The position numbers were made by a program, and so were the translations under genes. A stretch of 64,000 nt of DNA from an uncultured Tateyamaria sp. (GTDB taxonomy: Bacteria; Pseudomonadota; Alphaproteobacteria; Rhodobacterales; Rhodobacteraceae). This document shows, in pieces, positions 40,771-48,409 of this stretch; within the stretch, counting starts at the first letter, position 1; every line of letters starts with the position of its first letter. The stretch lies in the NCBI RefSeq assembly GCF_947487805.1, contig NZ_CANKXW010000006.1, positions 1 to 64,000 of the forward strand, read 5' to 3'. The notes beneath the pieces are model-generated. The model worked only from the letters and a program-made list of their open reading frames with translations. It did not search any database and was not told where the DNA came from.

Positions 40771-41564
40771 AGCTTTGCGTGTACCAGTTGTTGCGTGTAG
40801 GGGTGTTGAGGGTCTTGGAAGATTTGGTCAGCCAGACCGGTTTCGACCACCTCTCCCCGCCGCATGACCATAACGCGGTCCGCGAGCGTGCGTATGACAC
40901 CCAGATCGTGGCTGACGATGACCATGGTGATCTGCCGGTCCTGTTGGAGCCGTTTCAATGTATCCAGCACCAGCGCCTGCACACTGACATCAAGGCCCGT
41001 TGTCGGCTCATCCAGCAGCAAAAGCGCGGGTTCCAGTGCGATGGCCTTGGCCAGTTGCACCCTTTGTTGCATGCCGCCGGACAGTTCAATCGGCGGGGCG
41101 TCCAAGCGGTCCAGTGGAAATTCTGACGCATTAAGCGCGTCTGTCGCCGCTTGGCGCAGCGTGGCAAAGCTGCGCTCGCCCGCGACCAGCAGACGTTCCG
41201 CGACATTCCCCGAAGAGGAATGCTTCATCAGCAAACCCAAATGCGGGTTTTGATAGACGATGCCAATCTTGGTGGCGCACAGCATCCGGCGGGCGAAGCG
41301 GTCGAGTTTGAACAAATTGCCGGAGACATCGGGCAGGTCGAGCGTGTAGCTGCCTTCATCCGGGATTTCCTCAAGGTTCATCATCCGCAAAAGCGTTGAT
41401 TTCCCCGATCCGCTTTCACCAACAATTCCAATCACTTCGCCCGGATGGGCATGCGCTGAAACGTTGCGCACGGCCTGCACGTGTCCGTAAGATTTGGACA
41501 CGCCTTTCACGTCCAGCAGGGGCCGCGTTTCGACAATACGCGGGGCTTCAAGCATCAGGGTCAT
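40767..41564 (-). CDS. phnK: PhnK, ABC-type ATPase of the C-P lyase complex
   Basis: A 265-aa ATPase: Walker A GESGSGKST, 'IGIVYQNPHLGLLMKHSSSGNVAERLL', signature LSGGMQQRVQLAKAI, Walker B 'LLLLDEPTTGLD' and H-loop 'IVSHDLG'. In E. coli PhnK docks on PhnJ. It overlaps phnJ by 4 nt. Confidence 0.92.
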   Translation of the reverse strand: MTLMLEAPRIVETRPLLDVKGVSKSYGHVQAVRNVSAHAHPGEVIGIVGESGSGKSTLLRMMNLEEIPDEGSYTLDLPDVSGNLFKLDRFARRMLCATKIGIVYQNPHLGLLMKHSSSGNVAERLLVAGERSFATLRQAATDALNASEFPLDRLDAPPIELSGGMQQRVQLAKAIALEPALLLLDEPTTGLDVSVQALVLDTLKRLQQDRQITMVIVSHDLGVIRTLADRVMVMRRGEVVETGLADQIFQDPQHPYTQQLVHAKL

Positions 41565-42475
41565 TGCGGCATCTCCCCGTCTTTGTACCAGGTTTCGCCG
41601 CGTGTTTCGGCCTCGCGGTCATTTGCGCGAATGGTCTTCACGCCCCATTCGCTGTCCGAGACCTCAAAGGCAGAGCTGCCGTCATCCTGTGGGATTTCGT
41701 TCATGAAAAAGCCTTTGGTTCCCGATCGCGTACAGGTCAGGGCTCCATGCTCTTCGATTTTGTAGGGCACGTCCGAGAACACCAGCGGCTCGACCCGTGT
41801 ATAGGGTGGGACGGCAAAGATGCGTTTTTCGCGCCCCGCCGACAGGATCGTCAGATGCTTGGCCATGTGCAACTTGGGCACATCCCAACGGGGGATGGGC
41901 GAGGGGGTCATCACGTGACGCCCATGCACAAGGCTGGGATAGCTGGCCCCCTGCATGACGCGGCCCGAGCGCACGATCTGCTCATAAAGTTGCAGCCACA
42001 TCCGCCCGTAATCCGCATCGGCATGCATCTGGCGCGCGATAGACATGTTGGGCTGAACCGAGCGCAAGGGTTCGGGGTTCGGCACCTGCAGAACAAGCAC
42101 CTGATCTTCTCGCAAAATCTCTTCGGGGATCCGGTGACGAGACTGGATGAGATCCGCCTCCAGCGTGTCCATCGTCGTGGGCGTGCCCGCCACTCGCGCG
42201 ATGAACCGGCGGATTGAGGCGGCGTTCACGCTGTCGTCGGCACCCTGGTCGATCACCTTTACCCGCGTTTGCGGGTTCACAAGCGTCAGCGAAACTTGCA
42301 AACCCCCTGTGCCCCAGCCGCGCGCCATCGGCACCTCGCGGCTGGCGTAAGGCATCTGGCATCCGGGCACGGCCACGGATTTGAGGATCTTGCGTCTCAG
42401 CTCGCGCTTGGCCGAGCCGTCAAGGAAGCCATAGCTCATCGCTTCCCAAGGTTTTGTCAGGGTTGAAAGGCTCAT
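41561..42475 (-). CDS. phnJ: PhnJ homologue lacking the canonical cluster cysteines
   Basis: A 304-aa PhnJ-family protein. It keeps the N-terminal block with the glycyl site, 'AVPGCQMPYASREVPMARGWGTGG' (Gly38), and 'VKVIDQGADDSVNAASIRRF', 'IQSRHRIPEE', 'LVLQVPNPEPLR' and 'AGREKRIFAVPPYTRVEPL'. Canonical PhnJ then has C-x2-C-x21-C-x5-C, which holds the 4Fe-4S cluster and the catalytic thiyl cysteine. Here the region reads 'LTCTRSGTKGFFMNEI ... FEVSDSEWG': only the first cysteine (C248) remains. The second is Ser251, the third falls on Val272 and the fourth on Gly278. I rechecked the DNA here and saw no frameshift. Radical C-P cleavage by the known mechanism is therefore doubtful. Overlaps phnI and phnK by 4 nt each. 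Confidence 0.9.
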   Translation of the reverse strand: MSLSTLTKPWEAMSYGFLDGSAKRELRRKILKSVAVPGCQMPYASREVPMARGWGTGGLQVSLTLVNPQTRVKVIDQGADDSVNAASIRRFIARVAGTPTTMDTLEADLIQSRHRIPEEILREDQVLVLQVPNPEPLRSVQPNMSIARQMHADADYGRMWLQLYEQIVRSGRVMQGASYPSLVHGRHVMTPSPIPRWDVPKLHMAKHLTILSAGREKRIFAVPPYTRVEPLVFSDVPYKIEEHGALTCTRSGTKGFFMNEIPQDDGSSAFEVSDSEWGVKTIRANDREAETRGETWYKDGEMPQ

Positions 42476-43569
42476 TCCGCCGGTTCGCTTTTTGTCTGCC
42501 CTACCGCTTCGCTGCTTGAGGGCTGTGTGTGTTTCGCTGCCTTTTTCGCCTTAGCGTCGCGAATGGCGTCCAGGGACGACTGGAAGGTCACGTAATGAGG
42601 CAGCTTGAAATGGATGCAGAAGCCGGAACTTTCGACGCCTTCGGTATGGTAGAGGAAGAATTCCTCTTCGGTCGCCGAACCTTTCTCGGCGCCGGGGCTG
42701 TTGAGATCGAGCGTCGCGGCGGCGATGCATTTGACCTCGTTCCAGCCAAAGGTCGCGCCGTAGCCGATCCCCAGTTTTTCGCCCTTCTTGTCGACCACTT
42801 CGGCTTGCGACACTTTCACCCGTCCAGCCGAGAATTGCCGCCCATCGGGATGGGTAACCGCGATCTCGGCCTCGGCCAGTCGCAATTCGTTCACCGTGGG
42901 ATGCGCCTGTCCGTAGCCGCGCATCGCAGCATAGCCAAGCGCCAGAACACCGCCGGTTTCCGCACGCGCAAGGCTTTGCAGCGTATGGGCGCGTTTGGAC
43001 GGAAACAGCAGCGGCTCCCGGGTCAAATCCGGTATTTCGTTGCCTTTGGTCGCATCGTCCGCAGGCGGGTCGAGAAGGTCATTTTCCGCCTGCCACGCGC
43101 TCACGCTGGGCTGGTAGGCGGGTGACGGTTCGGCTGCGGGCTCAACAGGCTCCGGCGCGTAGGTTTCGCCTTGCAAGACGTCTGTCGCCAGAATGCGATG
43201 CGCGTAATCCAGTGTCGGCCCAAGGACCTGCCCGCCGGGAATGTCTTTGAACGCTGCTGAAATGCGGCGATGCGTGAAAAGGGTGTCTTGTTCGATGGGG
43301 GTCGCGACCTGCAATCGAGGCTGCGTCGTGCGCCACGCGCGCAGAAGCAACACAGCTTCATACAGCTCACCACCGGTTTGCGCCAAGGCCAATGCGGCAA
43401 GGTCTTCATCATACAGAGATGCTTCGCCCATGACCCGGTCGATCAGGTAGGGCAGGCTCTGCTTAACCTCGTTCACGCGGTTACGGTCAAAGCCCCCCAT
43501 CTCTTCGCGAAAAAGCCTCTCAGATTGTTCGATGGCCCGTTCGCCACCACGTGTTGCCACGTAAGCCAT
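42472..43569 (-). CDS. phnI: PhnI, C-P lyase nucleosidase subunit, divergent
   Basis: A 365-aa PhnI-family protein. PhnI with PhnG/H/L transfers a phosphonate to the ribose of ATP in place of adenine. Marks: 'VATRGGERAIEQSERLF', 'LIDRVMGEASLYDEDLAALALAQTGGELYEAVLLLRAWRTT', 'RRISAAFKDIPGGQVLGPTLDYAHRIL', 'GVLALGYAAMRGYGQAHPTVNELR', 'FKLPHYVTFQSSLDAIR'. The central region (140-185) and the C-terminal tail (HTQPSSSEAVGQTKSEPAE) are unlike what I recall of typical PhnI, so the operon appears divergent as a whole. It follows phnH after a 34-bp gap carrying a repeat also found in its own 3' end. Confidence 0.88.
   Translation of the reverse strand: MAYVATRGGERAIEQSERLFREEMGGFDRNRVNEVKQSLPYLIDRVMGEASLYDEDLAALALAQTGGELYEAVLLLRAWRTTQPRLQVATPIEQDTLFTHRRISAAFKDIPGGQVLGPTLDYAHRILATDVLQGETYAPEPVEPAAEPSPAYQPSVSAWQAENDLLDPPADDATKGNEIPDLTREPLLFPSKRAHTLQSLARAETGGVLALGYAAMRGYGQAHPTVNELRLAEAEIAVTHPDGRQFSAGRVKVSQAEVVDKKGEKLGIGYGATFGWNEVKCIAAATLDLNSPGAEKGSATEEEFFLYHTEGVESSGFCIHFKLPHYVTFQSSLDAIRDAKAKKAAKHTQPSSSEAVGQTKSEPAE
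42498..42523 (-). repeat. 26-bp hairpin repeat, copy 1 (inside phnI)
   Basis: On the plus strand, arms GCCCT and AGGGC enclose an inner GC-TTC-GC hairpin. It matches copy 2 (43577-43602) at 21 of 26 positions; four of the five differences are paired, compensating changes. It encodes part of the phnI tail (SSSEAVG). Confidence 0.5.
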
Positions 43570-43576
43570 TATACGT

Positions 43577-43602
43577 GTCCTATCGCTTTGCTACTTGAGG
43601 AC
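43577..43602 (-). repeat. 26-bp hairpin repeat, copy 2 (phnH-phnI gap)
   Basis: On the plus strand, arms GTCCT and AGGAC with inner GC-TTT-GC. Located 8-33 bp upstream of the phnI start. See copy 1. Confidence 0.5.
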
Positions 43603-43603
43603 A

Positions 43604-44140
43604 TCACAGAACCTCCACAGTCGTTGAGCGCGGCACGCCGATGACCTGATCCTCATCCAAAAGGAACAGTTCAAAACCCATGGGATACCTCATATGAGAC
43701 ATGCGAGCGGCCCAGAACCCGTCCGGCAGGCCGTCAACTTGAACTGTTACGGATCCATCGACGCCGGGACCGGTCAGGCGCAGTGTCTGACCCGTTCCCA
43801 AACGCGCGCGAATGATGATCGTCGCACCGTCATCGGGGTAAAAGTCACTGCCGGTTGCGATCTGTACCAGCGGTTCAATGCCCGCCATCGTTCCCAAAAA
43901 GACGTGATCGGCGTGTTCGATGTCGGTCAACTCGGCCCCTGTCCGCATGATCTCCGGCATAAGCAGCGGGTCGGCCGAATGCACCCGGCATTCGCGGTCG
44001 AGCAGGGCGGCAATGATGGATGCCTCGCCCGGCTCGGGCAGGCTGCGCGGCAGGCCGGGGCGGCTAAGCGCCCAGAGCAACGCATCAAAGGCTGTGTTGT
44101 CGCGCGTCTCTGACGAGCTGGGGGCTGGGGTGGCCAACAT
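43604..44140 (-). CDS. phnH: PhnH, C-P lyase core subunit
   Basis: A 178-aa PhnH: 'ETRDNTAFDALLWALSRPGLPRSLPEPGE' near the N-terminus, 'ALLDRECRVHS' and 'GTMAGIEPLVQIATGSDFYPDDGATIIIRA', then 'LRLTGPGVDG', 'GFWAARMSHMRYPMGFELFLLDEDQVIGVPRST' at the end, a PhnH hallmark. It forms the PhnGHIJ core. It overlaps phnG by 1 nt. Confidence 0.9.
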   Translation of the reverse strand: MLATPAPSSSETRDNTAFDALLWALSRPGLPRSLPEPGEASIIAALLDRECRVHSADPLLMPEIMRTGAELTDIEHADHVFLGTMAGIEPLVQIATGSDFYPDDGATIIIRARLGTGQTLRLTGPGVDGSVTVQVDGLPDGFWAARMSHMRYPMGFELFLLDEDQVIGVPRSTTVEVL

Positions 44141-44547
44141 CAGAAGGTCTCCATGTTCACACGGGTCGCCTCCACCCGGCGCAGGACATCTTCGTCCGCC
44201 TGTGCAAGTGCTGCGGCCTCGGCGTCGCAGAAAGCCGCGCAGTCGTCCGTGCGCACATTGCTTGTCAGGGCCAGGTCGATCAGCGCCATGGCCATCGACG
44301 CCTCCAGATCGTGCCCGCGTCGCATCCCATAGCCCTGGGCGTCACCTTTGCGAATATGCGCTTCGCTCATCAGCACTTCGCCCAAATGAAAAGCGACGCC
44401 CCCGGCTGTGTCGCGTATCGGCAGCATCACGAGACCGCTGCGCGATTGCAGAACTTCGATTTCGCCGAGATCCGGGATGAGCGTTTCCGCGAAACTCTTG
44501 AGTTTAGCTGCGTCGGCGCGGGCAAGCGTGCCCAAAGCGTCATCCAT
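44140..44547 (-). CDS. phnG: PhnG, C-P lyase core subunit
   Basis: A 135-aa PhnG: 'DLGEIEVLQSRSGLVMLPIRDTAGGVAFHLGEVLMSEAHIRKGDAQGYGMRRGHDLEASMAMALIDLAL'. The 'GEVL..EA.V' and 'G.G...G.D...A...A..D' patterns are those of PhnG. Its start overlaps phnF by 8 nt. Confidence 0.92.
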   Translation of the reverse strand: MDDALGTLARADAAKLKSFAETLIPDLGEIEVLQSRSGLVMLPIRDTAGGVAFHLGEVLMSEAHIRKGDAQGYGMRRGHDLEASMAMALIDLALTSNVRTDDCAAFCDAEAAALAQADEDVLRRVEATRVNMETF

Positions 44548-45256
44548 CGGACTGCTCCATTGTAAAGGTCACGCGCGCGGCTGACCAAATCACCCGGCTG
44601 GTTGAAATCGGGGTCCCATCCGGCGTCGCGTCGATTGCGGTGACGACAAGCACCGGCACATCCACATGTTGTTTGAGGGTCTTGGCCTCATCAGGTTTCG
44701 CGGATCGCGAATAGATCGAGGTGTGTAGCCGCACGTAATCTTCGATCCCGAAAGAGCGATAGGTGTCAGTCGTCGACCCAAGAACGTCACGACGCTCCGC
44801 AAAATCGGGGAAGCGTTCGGCGCAATGATATGCGCTGCCAAACGCAACCGGCACATCGTTGGCCAAGGTTATCCGCTGGGATTCAAGAACCTGCGCGCCA
44901 GAATTGAGAAGCAACGCTTGCGCAATCTCGTCAGGTGCCGCAACACGCACAGCCGAGACAAGCTGGCTGGTCACATCAACCCCTTGCGGGATCAGGTTGC
45001 GCCGCAGCCTCGTGCGTTTGCCGATCTGGTAGGTCAGCCGAGGCGTGTCAGCAACAAAGGTGCCACGCCCTTGCTCAATGCTGATCTTGCCTTCGCGCGC
45101 CAAGGCTTCCAGCGCACGGCGCACGGAATGCCGACCAATCTCAAATCGATCCGCCAGTTGCAATTCCGTCGGCAATTGATCACCCGCGGACAACCGCCCG
45201 GAGCGAATGTCACGTGAGATCTCGTCTCGAATTATGGTCCAGTTTTCGCGCGTCAT
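44540..45256 (-). CDS. phnF: PhnF, GntR/HutC-family repressor
   Basis: A 238-aa regulator with an N-terminal winged helix ('GDQLPTELQLADRFEIGRHSVRRALEALAREGKISIEQGRGTFV') and a C-terminal UTRA ligand domain ('VAFGSAYHCAERFPDFAERRDVLGSTTDTYRSFGIEDY...'). PhnF regulates phn genes in response to phosphonates or intermediates. It is the first gene of the phnFGHIJKLM transcript. A palindrome 6-21 bp upstream is its likely operator and a Pho-box lies just beyond it. Confidence 0.92.
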   Translation of the reverse strand: MTRENWTIIRDEISRDIRSGRLSAGDQLPTELQLADRFEIGRHSVRRALEALAREGKISIEQGRGTFVADTPRLTYQIGKRTRLRRNLIPQGVDVTSQLVSAVRVAAPDEIAQALLLNSGAQVLESQRITLANDVPVAFGSAYHCAERFPDFAERRDVLGSTTDTYRSFGIEDYVRLHTSIYSRSAKPDEAKTLKQHVDVPVLVVTAIDATPDGTPISTSRVIWSAARVTFTMEQSDG

Positions 45257-45261
45257 GTCCG

Positions 45262-45277
45262 ATTCATCCGAATGAAT
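45262..45277. promoter_or_regulatory. PhnF operator-like palindrome before phnF
   Basis: ATTCATCCGAATGAAT, a 16-bp palindrome with one mismatched pair. It is one base different from the site at 38826 before phnC. Confidence 0.75.
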
Positions 45278-45295
45278 TTTTGGTAGTCTCTAAGC

Positions 45296-45313
45296 GTGAC
45301 AGAGACGTGACAA
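45296..45313 (-). promoter_or_regulatory. Pho box upstream of phnFGHIJKLM
   Basis: On the minus strand: TTGTCAC-GTCT-CTGTCAC, matching the two-half-site PhoB consensus almost fully. It lies 40 bp upstream of the phnF start, with the PhnF operator in between. Confidence 0.75.
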
Positions 45314-45400
45314 GTTGGACAAAAATATCGCCCAAACGCAACATTCAGGACGCTATGGCGCAATCAGCGCGCGCAATGGAAAACGCTATTCGGTATCCAG

Positions 45401-46180
45401 TTAAAGGGCGAAACTCTGCGAGGCATCCGCGAAGTCGTGCAAATGAACGGTAACCTGATCGTTGCCGAGCAAAACGACTCCATAGGCCGGCGGTTCGAAA
45501 TTGCCTTGGATGCGATCCGCTGGCGCATCAAGGTCCAAAGCCACCTGATGGTTCAGCCCACGCATGCACGAATAGCTGATACCACACCAATTGCCCCAGA
45601 TCGCCCGGTGCACATGGCCGAAAAACAGATGGCGGATGCGGGCCTTGTGGGGGGCGATTACTTCGTAGAATGGTTCGGCGTCCTGCATCATGATGGCATC
45701 CATCGCCTTGATCCCGACCGCAAAGGGCGGGTGGTGCATGAACACAAAGACCGGGTCGGGCGTCTCTAGTTGCTGCGCCAGCCAAGTAAGGCGCGCAGCG
45801 CAATAGGCGCCTGCATGGGTGCCCCGCGCCTTGGTGTCGAGCAGCAGGAAGCGGCCATGTGGCGTCTCAATTGCGGTTTGGACAAAGCCGTTTTCATCGC
45901 GCGGCACGTCAGGAAAGGTCTGCATCAAAGACGGCGTATCATCATGGTTGCCGATCATCAGATGTACGGGCATCGTCAGTTGCCGTATTTCGTCTGAAAA
46001 ACGCGCATAAGCGTGGCCGTCGCCCCAATGTGTCATGTCACCGGTCACAATGACAAAATCCGCATCGCCATGTTCGGCATTGATCGACGCAACGGCGCGG
46101 GCCAACCGCTCGGCCGGATCCTGACCATAGAGCAGACCCTCACCGATCACATGGGGATCTGTCAGGTGGATGAATTTCAT
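45401..46180 (-). CDS. Calcineurin-like phosphodiesterase 1
   Basis: A 259-aa metallophosphoesterase with all metal motifs: 'HLTDPHV' (D-x-H), 'VIVTGDMTHWG' (GD), 'LMIGNHDD' (GNHD), 'FMHHPPF' (H) and 'LFFGHVHRAIW' (GHxH). It resembles the GpdQ/CpdA group that cleaves phosphodiesters such as glycerophosphodiesters or cyclic nucleotides. No signal peptide, so it acts in the cytoplasm. It overlaps the next phosphodiesterase gene by 4 nt and ends the operon that starts with the ABC ATPase at 51493. Confidence 0.9.
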   Translation of the reverse strand: MKFIHLTDPHVIGEGLLYGQDPAERLARAVASINAEHGDADFVIVTGDMTHWGDGHAYARFSDEIRQLTMPVHLMIGNHDDTPSLMQTFPDVPRDENGFVQTAIETPHGRFLLLDTKARGTHAGAYCAARLTWLAQQLETPDPVFVFMHHPPFAVGIKAMDAIMMQDAEPFYEVIAPHKARIRHLFFGHVHRAIWGNWCGISYSCMRGLNHQVALDLDAPADRIQGNFEPPAYGVVLLGNDQVTVHLHDFADASQSFAL

Positions 46181-47004
46181 TCCGCAGCCACCGGTTTGGC
46201 CCAATCTTCCCATCCGGTCCCCGAAGAGAACACCGGACCGTCCCATGTGAAGGGAATGTCGTGGATGACGGTCATGTCTTCGCGTGCTTCGATGATCGCA
46301 AAAGACGGAGCCATAGGGCCCCCATGGAGCAGTTCGGTCTCCGTAAAGTCTGGCAGGGATTGATTGCCGGTCGACCGGACAGAGGCAAAGGGAATGCCGC
46401 AATAGGTCCCGGTGCAGATCGCATGGATGTGGCCAAAGTGCAGATAGTCGATCTTGGCGGCATGACGTTTCAACAGCGCGGCAAAAGCCGGACGGTCGGC
46501 CTCAACCAGTGCGATCTTATCCTCGGCCGGTTGGCCCAACGTCATAACGTTATGGTGCATAAACAGGCGCGCGCGCGTGCAGCCCTTCAATTGCGCGTCA
46601 AGCCAAGCAATGCGATCCGCACCGAAATGCCCGGCATGGGTGCGCGGCGCAGTGGTATCAAGATAGAGCAGGCGTGTGCCACCTACGTCTTCGGCATAGT
46701 TCACATATCCATTCTCATCGTGCGGTTGATCGGGGAAGGCGCTTAAAAAATTGGCGCGATCATCGTGGTTGCCCATCAGCAAGCGCACGGGGCAGGGGAG
46801 GTCGACAAGCGCCTCTTTCAGTGTCGCATAGGCCTGCGGCTCGCCCCAGTGCGTGAGGTCTCCGGTAATGATGATCCGGTCGGCGTCTTGGTGTCTCAAG
46901 CGCACCTCGTCCAACGCTTGAGCAAACCGTCGATGCGGATCGAGGCCACCCATGCGTTCACCGGGAACTGTCAGGTGAATGTCGGAAATATGCACGAGTT
47001 TCAT
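46177..47004 (-). CDS. Calcineurin-like phosphodiesterase 2
   Basis: A 275-aa paralogue of the neighbouring enzyme: 'HISDIHLT', 'IIITGDLTHWGEPQAYA', 'LLMGNHDDR', 'FMHHNVM' and 'LHFGHIHAICTG'. Both carry 'TRAHAGxxxADRxAWLDAQL'-type middle sections. It follows the binding-protein gene after an intercistronic hairpin. Likely hydrolyses phosphodiesters imported by the adjacent Ugp-like system. Confidence 0.9.
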   Translation of the reverse strand: MKLVHISDIHLTVPGERMGGLDPHRRFAQALDEVRLRHQDADRIIITGDLTHWGEPQAYATLKEALVDLPCPVRLLMGNHDDRANFLSAFPDQPHDENGYVNYAEDVGGTRLLYLDTTAPRTHAGHFGADRIAWLDAQLKGCTRARLFMHHNVMTLGQPAEDKIALVEADRPAFAALLKRHAAKIDYLHFGHIHAICTGTYCGIPFASVRSTGNQSLPDFTETELLHGGPMAPSFAIIEAREDMTVIHDIPFTWDGPVFSSGTGWEDWAKPVAAE

Positions 47005-47029
47005 CGGCTCGGCCTTTCTTGGTCGGTGC

Positions 47030-47056
47030 CCGGTCGCCCCCGAAAGAGGCGACCGG
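47030..47056 (-). terminator. Intercistronic hairpin after the binding-protein gene
   Basis: CCGGTCGCC (47030-47038) and GGCGACCGG (47048-47056), 9-bp perfect stem, 9-nt loop, no strong T-run. Comparable hairpins follow the other two binding-protein genes (37064, 57904). Confidence 0.55.
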
Positions 47057-47064
47057 AGCGTGTC

Positions 47065-48312
47065 TTAGCCGTTTGGCAGCAGGTCAGCGATTTCTTCGAC
47101 CAACTCTTCTTGCAGCTCTTTCATGTCGGTGGCGTCGCCCGTGACGATGCGCTCGATCCCGTCATAGATCACTTGGGTGATCGCCAGACCATTGTCGCCG
47201 GGATAGGCCAGCCAGTCGCGCAGCAGCGGCAACTGGTCCACGGCGGTCTGCTTGTTTGGGTTCTGCTCGTAGAAGTCGGCGAGAATGATCTCGTTAGCCG
47301 CCTTGTTGGGGGGCATGTAGCCGGTTGTCTTGGCCACTTCGGCAGCACCGTCACCGGAGGTGATGTATTTCAGCCAGGTCCAGGCTGCTTCACGCACCTT
47401 CGGATCATCCGAGGTCGAGGTCAGCATCGCCGCGTTGCCGCCAGCGGGAAGACCTTTTGGCGTCTCTCCGAGACCGGGGAACGGGCCGGTCACCAGCTCA
47501 AAGTCACCCTGAGAGCGTTCGACCGCACCCAAAGCAGAGGTGGACCAGAACATCATGCCGACGTCGCCCGCGGAAAAGGATGACAGGGCCGCCTTCCATT
47601 CGAGGTTCTGCATTTCACACTCGGTGAAGATGTCCTGCATCTGCTCAAGTGCGACCAGAGCCTCGGGGCTGTCCATGGTCACGCGGCCGTCTTTGACGAT
47701 GGCGCTGTCCTGGCTCCACAACAAGGCCTGCATGAACCAGTTGCCGGTGATGTTCCAGCCCCAGAAGATCGGGTTGTCGATGCCGTTGGCCTTCATGGTC
47801 TTGCAAGCCGCAATAACCTCGTCCCATGTTGTCGGCAGCTCTTCGATGCCGCCTGCGCGCAGGATGTCCATGTTGTAGTACCCAACCGGCAGCGAGATCG
47901 AGAACGGCAGGCCATAGACTTCGTCGCCGAAGGTCGACAGCGACAGCATCGCCTGATGGTAGCCGTCTTTTCCGAAATCCGCTTCGCCCGCGATGAAGGG
48001 CTCAAGCGATTGTGCGATGCCCTTGTCGATCAGCGGCGCCTGACGGTTCAGACCCTGCATGGAGACGTCGGGCAGGTTGCCCGCAACCGCTTCACGCAGA
48101 ACCGTGTTGGTGGCGTCTTCGTAGGACTCGTAGGTCGCGCGGAACTTCACTTCGATATTTGGGTGCGCTTCTTTGAACCCGGGCATCATTGCCTCGTAGG
48201 TCACATCAAAGAGGTGGCTGTAGGGATAGGCGAACTCGATCGTCACCTTGTCTTCGGCGAAAACGGCGGTGGCAGACAGAGCCAAAGCTATTGCAGTTAG
48301 GGTATGTTTCAT
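47065..48312 (-). CDS. Ugp-like ABC solute-binding protein 1
   Basis: A 415-aa periplasmic protein of the UgpB/carbohydrate family 1. Signal peptide MKHTLTAIALALSATAVFA, then 'VTIEFAYPYSHLFDVTYEAMMPGFKEAHPNIEV'. Later come 'GLPFSISLPVGYYNMDILRAGG', 'LPAGGNAAMLTSTSDD' and 'KTTGYMPPNKAA', characteristic of glycerol-3-phosphate-type binders. The ATG at 48312 gives the signal peptide. Since two phosphodiesterases follow, the ligand may be a glycerophosphodiester or other phosphodiester; that is inference. Confidence 0.88.
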   Translation of the reverse strand: MKHTLTAIALALSATAVFAEDKVTIEFAYPYSHLFDVTYEAMMPGFKEAHPNIEVKFRATYESYEDATNTVLREAVAGNLPDVSMQGLNRQAPLIDKGIAQSLEPFIAGEADFGKDGYHQAMLSLSTFGDEVYGLPFSISLPVGYYNMDILRAGGIEELPTTWDEVIAACKTMKANGIDNPIFWGWNITGNWFMQALLWSQDSAIVKDGRVTMDSPEALVALEQMQDIFTECEMQNLEWKAALSSFSAGDVGMMFWSTSALGAVERSQGDFELVTGPFPGLGETPKGLPAGGNAAMLTSTSDDPKVREAAWTWLKYITSGDGAAEVAKTTGYMPPNKAANEIILADFYEQNPNKQTAVDQLPLLRDWLAYPGDNGLAITQVIYDGIERIVTGDATDMKELQEELVEEIADLLPNG

Positions 48313-48409
48313 TACATCTACTCCAGTTGTTGGGGCTGACGGTTTGGCGATTGGCAGACCCCAGTGATGAGCCCATACGGGCGACGAGTAGGGTGGGAGC
48401 AATCCCACC

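Noticed and set aside
41561-41790. Frameshift or sequencing error as the cause of the missing PhnJ cysteines
   Set aside because: Both flanks of the region read in the same frame with family-like residues (VEPL before, SDSEW after), and no compensating shift is needed. A genuine substitution is more likely, although re-sequencing would settle it.
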